The notes below the pieces were generated by a model. The model ran no database searches, was not told the origin of the DNA, and worked only from the letters and a program-made list of their open reading frames with translations. Positions 56,434 through 64,000 of a DNA stretch of 64,000 nucleotides are shown one piece after another (position 1 is the stretch's first letter; each line of letters opens with the position of its first letter). The position numbers and the translations under genes were made by a program. Source of the stretch: Amaurobius ferox (taxonomy: Eukaryota; Arthropoda; Arachnida; Araneae; Amaurobiidae); assembly GCA_951213105.1 (NCBI GenBank), contig OX578133.1:142808851-142872850 (forward strand), read 5' to 3'.

Positions 56434-56942
56434 CTATGTCAAAAATCGGGATTTTAATAAAACTTTATTTGCTTATAACATTGCTTTACTGTTATGATAA
56501 TTTTTACTGCAAGGATACTGTTATGATTTTTCTACTGCAAGGATTATACAAAAAGGCACGTAGATCTATGATCTTGGCTTTTTAAAGTCAAGTTTAGAAA
56601 AAATTTAGTAATTTAGTTAAGGACTTGTCCAGTACTCCATTATTGGTTTCACTGCCTGGTTCGGTGCTTTATAATTTTGTCCTTGTTTCGTTTTTTTTGT
56701 TCCATTTTTGTTTATTTCATAGCTTTTGGGACTCTTGTGTGACACTTTGACTTGTTTTCGTCTTGTTGATATTAATTTAATCTTGATAAGACTTGTCTTG
56801 TTGGGACACTTCTGTTGTGTTTTGGGCCCATTTCAATCTTGCGTGTAAGTTCTCTTATTTATATAGGCTAGTCTGTTCATTATTCTGTCTTTTAATTGAC
56901 TCTCTTAGATGGACTTTTAATCTGCGATTTGGGTATATACAA
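56434..56942. other. Intergenic, T-rich, no gene seen
   Basis: T-rich sequence with recurrent CTTGTTTCGTTTT, CTTGTTTTCGTCTTGTTG and ACTTGTCTTGTTGG phrases (56680-56800). No gene. Confidence 0.4.
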
Positions 56943-57151
56943 CAGGGTGCCCAGACAAGTTGTGAGTGGGCTAAATAATTTTGAATGGTGGTATAAAGAG
57001 CTAAGGAAGTGAGGTATGGATATAGTGAGGTGATCATGCGCTACCAGATGATATTGATAACAGCACTCCTAGTGGCAAATTTTGGTAGTTAGCACTTTGA
57101 TCTCGGAAACTATGAGAGATGCAGAAACTTACAACTTTACCGGGTGCCCTG
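56943..57151. mobile_element. Small MITE candidate with CAGGGTGCCC termini (209 bp)
   Basis: Left CAGGGTGCCCAGACAAGTTG (then TGAGT), right in complement CAGGGCACCCGGTAAAGTTG (then TAAGT): about 25-bp inverted repeats with some six mismatches. TA follows the right end; the left is preceded by CAA, so the expected TA is mutated or the border is shifted. Probably Tc1/mariner-related. Confidence 0.5.
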
Positions 57152-60100
57152 TATATCCTTCTGTTTCTTCTACTTGTACCCATTTCGTCTTTTTGACTTC
57201 GAATGCATTGGTCTGTCTTGTACAGAAGAAGGAATTTCAACACATCCCCGGAACAGCTGTATGTTATGTTGTATTATTTATTAATTTTTGCTGAATTACG
57301 TTGTTTAAATTTTCTTTATCCTTCACACAAAGTTTTTTTGTAATTATTGAAAGTGTATATTGCTTAAATATTCATTTAATACATTAGATAAATTTTAATT
57401 CGATTGTTCAAACTTAAACGTATTTTATTGGATGGTATTTTACCCAAATTGTATGTGCAAGGATAAATACGTACAGAAGTAAATGTCTACCGGACAGCGT
57501 GTTTATCAACAAGGAGATAGCATAGCTGTAAATTGACTTTTGCCTCTTCTATTCTGTTATATGTGGTTTTCATTTCTGAAGAATATGCCCAATGGTCAAA
57601 ACTGGATTTTCCTATAGCAGGAAAAAACGTTGGTTATCTTAAGTACTCCTTGAATACGACGTGTGCAGACAATAGAATTCATATAAGTATTGATAAAAAA
57701 AAAAAAAGATCATTTCTTGAATTCAAAGTGCGTTTCGTCTTCTGAAATGTAAATTATGAAAATGTTTTTAGCATTGTCACCGAAACAACTTTCTGGCCAT
57801 TCCAAGGGTTACTCGTCGTTTCTTAATGAGGAAGAAAATAACATTATGTATATGGAGTTTGAAATTTGTTCCAGAAAAGTAATCGTTAAGGAGATTGTCA
57901 CTTAATAAGGGTGGTCGTTAAAAGAGGTTTCACTGTATAATAAAACTAATGTACCAGTCGATAAATAAGGAGTATTTTCATCCTTAATGGTTGCACCCTC
58001 TGTGCTTAAAAGCGTCCCTTTACCCCTCCTACTTCTACTTATCTCTGATGTTATCATGCCACTCCATTGTTGAGACACTTTATCATTTTTAATGTAGAAG
58101 ATTTTACTGTATATTTTATACTAAAATTTTGTTTTAATATAAAAGGTTAAATACGTAATTTACGTTTTAATTTTCTTTCTAATATGCCTACCTGTTAGGT
58201 AGCAGTTTGAATAAAGTAATCAAAAAGGATAGAATAGGAATAAATGTCTGTAATAAGAAAAATCAAAATGTACTGTCGGTAAAAAAAAAAATCTGAACAC
58301 TGCTCTTTGGGTCGTATAGTCAAACCAAAAGTATCATTAGAGTAGGATTAATGTCTACTGTAAATAAATGTTGATCTAACTTGCATAAAATGTCGTCTTC
58401 ATATTTAGTTCTTCTATATTTCCGAAAATTCAAATGGAAACACACATTTTTTATGTCACCATAAAATGTACCATGTTAGTATTATGCTAAATATAAATTT
58501 GTGTGCGATTTTGACCATACATACAAGAAATACATGGAAAAACCATTGGCGGCCCGTTTCCATATTTAAGGTAGTAAAATGAAGGTTACTCATGCTCTGC
58601 AGTTAAATTTTTTCTATGATATGGTACATTCTTTACGAAAACATCTTATCAAAAGCTTTGTGGGGTCCAGGGCCCGTGAATTTTAGGGGCAGCATTAAAT
58701 GGTATTTTTAACCATGAAAATTTTAATATTGGATGACGTTCATTGAAGATACAAAATGTAGTATCCTTAGGGCCACAAATTAATTTTCCTCAAGCAGTCC
58801 GTGGGGGAGTCATTGATATTTTATTTTTATCATCCAAAATTTTATTTTCAATTTATACTGAGACTAATTTAATAAGAAATTCTATAATGTGTCTTTGACT
58901 ATTAGCTTTTATTTTTCTAGCATATAAATGCGTATTGATAATAACATATATTTTCGTACTTGACACAATGTGTTTTAAATGTGTTAACTAAATATATATA
59001 AACAAAACTCAAAATAGTTGTTAATATATACAGATAATTTAATATATACATTTAATTTAATAGAACGTATCAAATTAGAGAGTAATATACATAAAGCAAA
59101 TATATGCATAGAGCCTTACAACTCAATAAGACAAATGGTGGCTGTTCCTGTTAATAACTTCTTGCTTGCGTTGCGGCATAGAATTTATCAAGCTGTGGAT
59201 AAAGTCGGTATCTTGCTAATATAATTCCCATGATACACAAACGGATCTCCATAGTTGCTTGCTAACACTTTATAGACTACTTTACTGTTAAACAAAGCTA
59301 CGAAACATAAAATTTGCATAAAATATTGCTTTTAGCAGTCATCTGTATGCCTTATAAATGCAATTAACAAGTCGAAAGTAAATAAAACAAACTATATTAT
59401 TAGTTCTACTTTTAATAAGATAGCCCAAATCTGTTGTGAAATTAACCACACAAAGTTCTAAATATGTAAATTTAGTATTTGCCTATATTAAAAACTCCAT
59501 CCTTTTGAAACGTTTTGGAGACCATTCATTAATTTAATATTATACAAAATATTTTTCAAGCGTATTCCTCACACTGAAGTAATGTATGCATTTATTTTAA
59601 GTTGCAACTTCACGATTTATTGTTGTTGATTTCGACTTTTGAATGTAATTCGAAATTAAAATTATTTTATATAATATGCTTGTATAATATTAAACACAAA
59701 GTATATAACGAGAAATCGACATAGCACGCATGGATCTAAGCTGAATTTACTTTTAAATTTGTTATTGCATTTTAAATTATGGTTTCTTTCCTAACACAAA
59801 TGTAACAGCTGATCACTCGTTAATCACTCATTGCACAAATGAAAAACAAATTTAAACTTTGCATTGCGCTGCAATTTCGAAATTTTCGCTGAGTATTTTC
59901 CATCAAAAATTGATGGATGGCCCTAAAAAAGCTTCAAATTGATGCAGTTTTGAATAATGGTCTGTATTTCAATAAGTATTGAAATAAATGAACTAAAATG
60001 CTGCATAATAAGCTTACCAATAGTGCTGAATAAATTGGAGTCAAAATTTACCCACTTTTCTATTTATATTTCATTCAAATATGACTTTCATAATTATTAA

Positions 60101-60393
60101 TTAATATTAAAATATTAGTTAAAGATGAAAATGGTATGTATTTTATTTCGCTTATTTAGTATAATAATATAAAGTAGGAATTAGTGTGATAGACTAATTA
60201 TTTCGTTAAAAATCCCTGCAAGATCAATCCACCAGATTGCTCGAAATTTTAAGCAGTTTGGTGACTCTCTAACGGCTTGAGCAATGTATAAATTTTATAT
60301 GAAATAAGGGTGCTTTGACCTGGAGAACCAGAATCTGTTATAAAAAGGAGGTGTTGTCCTCTGAAAAAATTAAGTTGGTGCAAAGTTTAATAT
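57152..60393. other. Intergenic AT-rich sequence, no confirmed gene
   Basis: Short chance frames only. At about 58540-58860 a few GC-rich phrases (TGGCGGCCCGTTTCCATATT, GGGGTCCAGGGCCCGTGAAT, CAGTCCGTGGGGGAGTCATT) suggest a decayed hAT-type repeat. Confidence 0.35.
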
Positions 60394-61706
60394 AACAAGA
60401 AAGATCAATCATGCTTAAAGCAGTGATTATGAAACACTTTCCAACTTCAATGCAATTTTATTTAAACAAGTCTAAAATGCAATACATTCCTCGGTAATAT
60501 TTTGAAACTTATCACAATACTGCATTAATTTATTATATTTGAAAACTTAAACCTTCATCGAAAAAAATGAACTTCATTCAAATGACGGCATTGAAATATA
60601 AATTGCCTGGTTTAAACATCTCTAAAATGTGATACATTTCTCGGTAATAGTTTTAGAATTATCATAATACTACGATAATTTATTATATTTGAAAACTTCA
60701 TCGAAAACAACTGAAATTAATTCAAATGACGTCATAGAAAAAAAAACACGCCTGGATCTCTCTATAAAAACAGGATTTCATTCATAACTTTCTCCCATTC
60801 ATTTCATTCTTCACAATACTATAATAATTTATTTTATTTAAACATTTTGTTTAAGACCATGGAGCTACAAAAAATTAAACTCTATGCTTGAAACTTCATC
60901 GAAAAAAATCGTCCTTCTCTTTATGAAATCAATTAATATTTCATTCATATCAGCCATGCAGACTTCATGGACTAAATTATTTTGTGTTAAAAAAATACAG
61001 GAATTCTAATACAACTCATTCTATATATTTTGCTGTTTACATTTTACATAGGTGAAAAATAGGCTTAGTTGTAGAAATAATCAAATTTAGATGAGCATTT
61101 AAACTCAAATATATTGTCATTGCGTTGTTTCAGTATGTAGATGCACAGAATTTAAACAAAAATAAAGTAGTTTTAGGACGGATACAACACTCAATATGAA
61201 TAAAAAAGAACTTAAAAAAATCATGATTTTGAAACAAGATGGATGCCATATATCATTTTGAAGTGGGTCATGTGATCGTTTCATATCATGGTCACGTGAT
61301 CGTTTCATATAAGAGGTGTAATTATTATTTTAATTTTTATTTACAAAACTACTGAATATATTTCGCTGAATTTTTTTTTATATATTTTATGGAACAATTT
61401 GAATATTACCTAAAATTTTTGAAGCAATTTGTGAATTTTAAATCCGCTTAAAAAATGTTTGAAAAATTAGGTCCCATAGGGCTCAATGTATTTCATTTTT
61501 TCGACCCGGGTTCAATCCAAAACTAATTGGGTGATATTATTCATTTATATTCCCATAGGTTCTACAGACCGTCTGAACAACATACTAAAATTTCATTTTG
61601 ATGAAGTCATTTTTACGGCAGTTAACGTGCTAACGGACAGACAGACAGACAGACAGAATGAACAAAGTCATAAACACTTTTCAACTTTGTTGTAAAGTGT
61701 TAAAAA
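60394..61706 (+). mobile_element. R1 repeat, complete copy (about 1.31 kb)
   Basis: Aligns end to end with 14724-16051, from AACAAGAAAGATCAATC to the terminal hairpin and TTAAAAA. The main length difference is the GACA microsatellite: about five units here (61635-61657) against about twelve there. It contains TCATGTGATCGTTTCATATC and ATGGTCACGTGATCGTTTCA, which hold CACGTG-type palindromes. No coding capacity. Confidence 0.78.
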
Positions 61707-61977
61707 CGGCTGCTTATGTAAATTATTTGCTCATTTATACATAGCAGACATTATTACGAGTGTAATGATACAATTGGTGCAACCCGAGGAGTCGGAATAA
61801 CGTAAGGTATTCTGACTTATTTGTCTGAATGAACAATAAAATATGATTGTGCAATATATTTATATAGCCGCTATAATATAGTACAATATATGCAAAATAA
61901 ATAGCATTATGTTTCGAAAACTAAAAAAAAAATGTTTAATATTAAAGAAGGCGTTTCACAAAAAATCTAAATCATCT

Positions 61978-62152
61978 TCAAAAGTTCACTTACAAAAGTT
62001 CACTTCTTTCTTCAAAAGTTCACTTCAAAAGTTCACTTCTTCAAAAGTTCACTTCAAAAGTTCACTTCTTCAAAAGTTCACTTCTTCAAAAGTTCACTTC
62101 TTCAAAAGTTCACTTCTTCTTCAAAAGTTCACTTCAAAAGTTCACTTCTTTC
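61978..62152 (+). repeat. Minisatellite of TTCAAAAGTTCACTTC units
   Basis: About a dozen copies of CAAAAGTTCACTTC with TTCTT or TT spacers, giving alternating 12-, 15- and 18-base periods. Because all periods are multiples of three, the frame stays open and gives an S-K-V-H-F/Q-K-F-T-S peptide, which I regard as an artefact. Confidence 0.92.
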
Positions 62153-62519
62153 TTCGGGTCTTTTCGCTTTTGAGCCGTTTAAGTTGCAGACTGGTGGGGA
62201 GCTGAAGAATTTTGGAAATAAAACCTTGGTCAAAATATGGAAATCTACGCATCCATCCTGTCTTCAGCTATAGTTTGGGAAAACATTGTATTGCTTATCC
62301 CATCCACTATGTGATAAAATTCAATTGTCCTCTTCATCGTGTTCTTGTTTCTTCTACTAATTAACGCCCTCTACACATTTTCTTTCCATTGTGCCCCCAA
62401 ATCCCCCCAAACTGCCATCGTCCCCCCCCCCCCCAAGGTCTCGGGGGCTGCATGTCGTAGCTCATCCAGTGAAACCTTATTGGTTGAAAAGTTTTGCCAT
62501 ATTATTGTTATTACAAATT
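62153..62519. other. Spacer with a C-rich tract, no gene seen
   Basis: Contains runs of C (about 62394-62436). No gene motif. Confidence 0.4.
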
Positions 62520-63070
62520 TTCCCTTGAAACATCTCTTTCTAAGGATTCGCTATAGATAGAGGTTAGACAATGACTGATATGAATTCAGCATCCAATTCT
62601 GAAGCAAATAAGAAGAATAACAAATGATTACTTCGGATTCAAACATTTACATTTTCCTTAAAACATCGAGTTTTCTGGATTTTCTGTAAATAGAGCTTAG
62701 ATGACGACAATATGGATTCAGCATTAAATTTCATAGAGAGTAGTGGGTTTATTAAGGCATTTCTGCTTTTTCTCTATTCCGTAAATTTTCATCCTTTTAA
62801 AACAACTGTTTAGCGTAATATGCTATGTATAGGGTTTAGACTTTAGATGATAACTTATGAACTCTGCGTCAAGTTCTTTAGGGACTGTAGAATCCATTAA
62901 GGATTACAAATTCTGTTTTTTTATTTCAATTCCGATTAAAAAATATTCCTTAGAATGTCTTATAAATAGATCTTAGATGGTGCCTGATATAGTTGAGCAT
63001 CAAATTTCGGAGAGGGTGGCAGGTTCAGTAAGGATGTCTTCCGATTCTGGAGATGTTACTTTCGGTTTTC
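62520..63070 (+). repeat. Tandem array of a ~130-150 bp repeat (about four units)
   Basis: Units carry, in order, CCTTGAAACATCTCTTTCTA-like, CTATAGATAGAGGTTAGA-like, GATATGAATTCAGCATCCAA-like and a T-rich spacer. The GATAT..ATTCAGCATC landmark recurs near 62578, 62709, 62854 and 62988. The units are diverged. They are homologous, in opposite orientation, to 10020-10290. Confidence 0.7.
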
Positions 63071-64000
63071 CAAATAATTCTTCGACTGTTCGAAATAAGT
63101 ATACAAAATAGTATAAAACTGCTTAATTGTTTCATTGAGATGAAGTGTACACACCACTTACCACCATCTGAAGACTCCTTCACAAATTTCTTGCTTTATT
63201 TGTTTTTAGCGTTCCATTAACTCTCAGAAATGTCCTGCTTTGGATGATAAACTATGCGGCCGCACAACGTATACACCATAAATCATTTATCCACATTGAG
63301 CCATAAAAATGTCTATGCCACATTCTCTAAAAATTCCTTAGCTTATTCTCAGTGCCTCTCGTAAGCAATCATCTCTTTTACTGCTATAGAATATAATTAT
63401 GTTCTGTGGAAGTGAGAGTCTGGATAATGTTTTGTACATATTTTGTACATCGTTGTGGTGAAATTGGAAAAATGTGTCTTAAATATTCTTGTACCGCACA
63501 AGGAATAAAATTTAAACCAGATCATGTTTTAGAATCACGTACAGGATCAAAATGTTTCGCGTTTTGAAACTCAAGGAACTCGGGGATATACCTCATTTTG
63601 AATTCAGAAGGAATAATGCAAATGTATTTCATAGAAAAATCTTTCTATCAAAGATTTATCTGACCTAGATAATAAAGTTGTATAGAGGAAAAATACTTCT
63701 TGAACTTCTGAACACGTGTTTGATGTTTAAGAATTTCCTGAACTGAAAGGCTTTCCTTATTTTATTTTAAGAAATGAGCTTTATCTCTCTGGTAAGATAT
63801 GTATGTAAATTATGACACATGGAAGGATATAGAAAGCACTTGATTTTCTAATGCATTATTCAAAGGTATTTCTTTTTAATATTTTTATGCATACTACATA
63901 ATAATTTTTCGACCGAAAGATATAGATATTTAAATTTCCAATTTTTTTAAAAATAAGTTAATGCAGAAGAACTCTCAATTATTTGATTAATATGTTCTGA
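63071..64000. other. Intergenic sequence to window end, no gene seen
   Basis: The short repeat at 63148-63215 (ACACACCACTTACCACCATC, then GACTCCTTCACAAATTTCTTG) matches 44352-44397. Otherwise AT-rich without recognisable features. Confidence 0.4.

Noticed and set aside
61909..62205. 98-codon K/S/F/H-rich frame
   Set aside because: Translation of the CAAAAGTTCACTTC minisatellite.
62520..63070. CRISPR-like array
   Set aside because: Units are diverged, 130-150 bp long, without short exact repeats and unique spacers, and the DNA is eukaryotic.

Overview
This 64 kb window is AT-rich eukaryotic DNA with no recognisable intact host gene. The 5S-rRNA-like sequences are of arthropod type and the repeats (Helitron, hAT, Tc1/mariner, tRNA- and 5S-headed SINEs) suit an arthropod genome, possibly an arachnid. 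That taxonomic call is inference. Almost everything I can support is transposon-derived or simple repeat, so the window reads as an intergenic or intronic repeat nest. The longest open frame, on the minus strand near 28 kb, is a broken hAT transposase.

Left part (1-14 kb). A truncated copy of a 1.3 kb repeat (R1) is followed by a complete non-autonomous Helitron (1336-2738) and a nearly perfect 162-bp hairpin (3456-3617). Next come a duplicated 270-bp segment with SINE copies around it (4949-5199, 7134-7411), a decayed 156-codon reading frame (6634-7101) with a second relic beside it, a tRNA-headed SINE (9315-9551) and a 27-bp minisatellite complex (13.07-14.12 kb).

Middle (14-33 kb). A Helitron 3' end abuts a complete R1. 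Head-to-tail copies of a second repeat (R2) follow. Another Helitron 3' end lies at 20.9 kb, with a 5S-headed SINE just downstream. At 24.8-29.7 kb is a nest: R2 interrupted by a 1585-bp hAT-like element with an 8-bp target duplication, then an internally deleted hAT (27144-28919) with a perfect 8-bp duplication, then a 746-bp long-inverted-repeat element. A long-form Helitron and AT microsatellites follow.

Right part (33-64 kb). A second short Helitron (36032-37435), a second 5S-headed SINE (46315-46700), a Tc1/mariner remnant with about 108-bp inverted repeats (47861-48593), a second long-inverted-repeat element, a long Helitron on the minus strand (49953-52396), a possible TATA/CCAAT/CRE promoter (53.8 kb), a tRNA-Thr-like duplication (55.9-56.4 kb), a third R1 and tandem arrays near 62 kb.

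The most interesting signal is one SINE family whose shared body and 3' tail are joined to different RNA-polymerase-III-type heads: 5S rRNA in two copies, a tRNA-like head in a third, and no 5S head in a fourth. Each copy is bounded by its own 13-16 bp target-site duplication.
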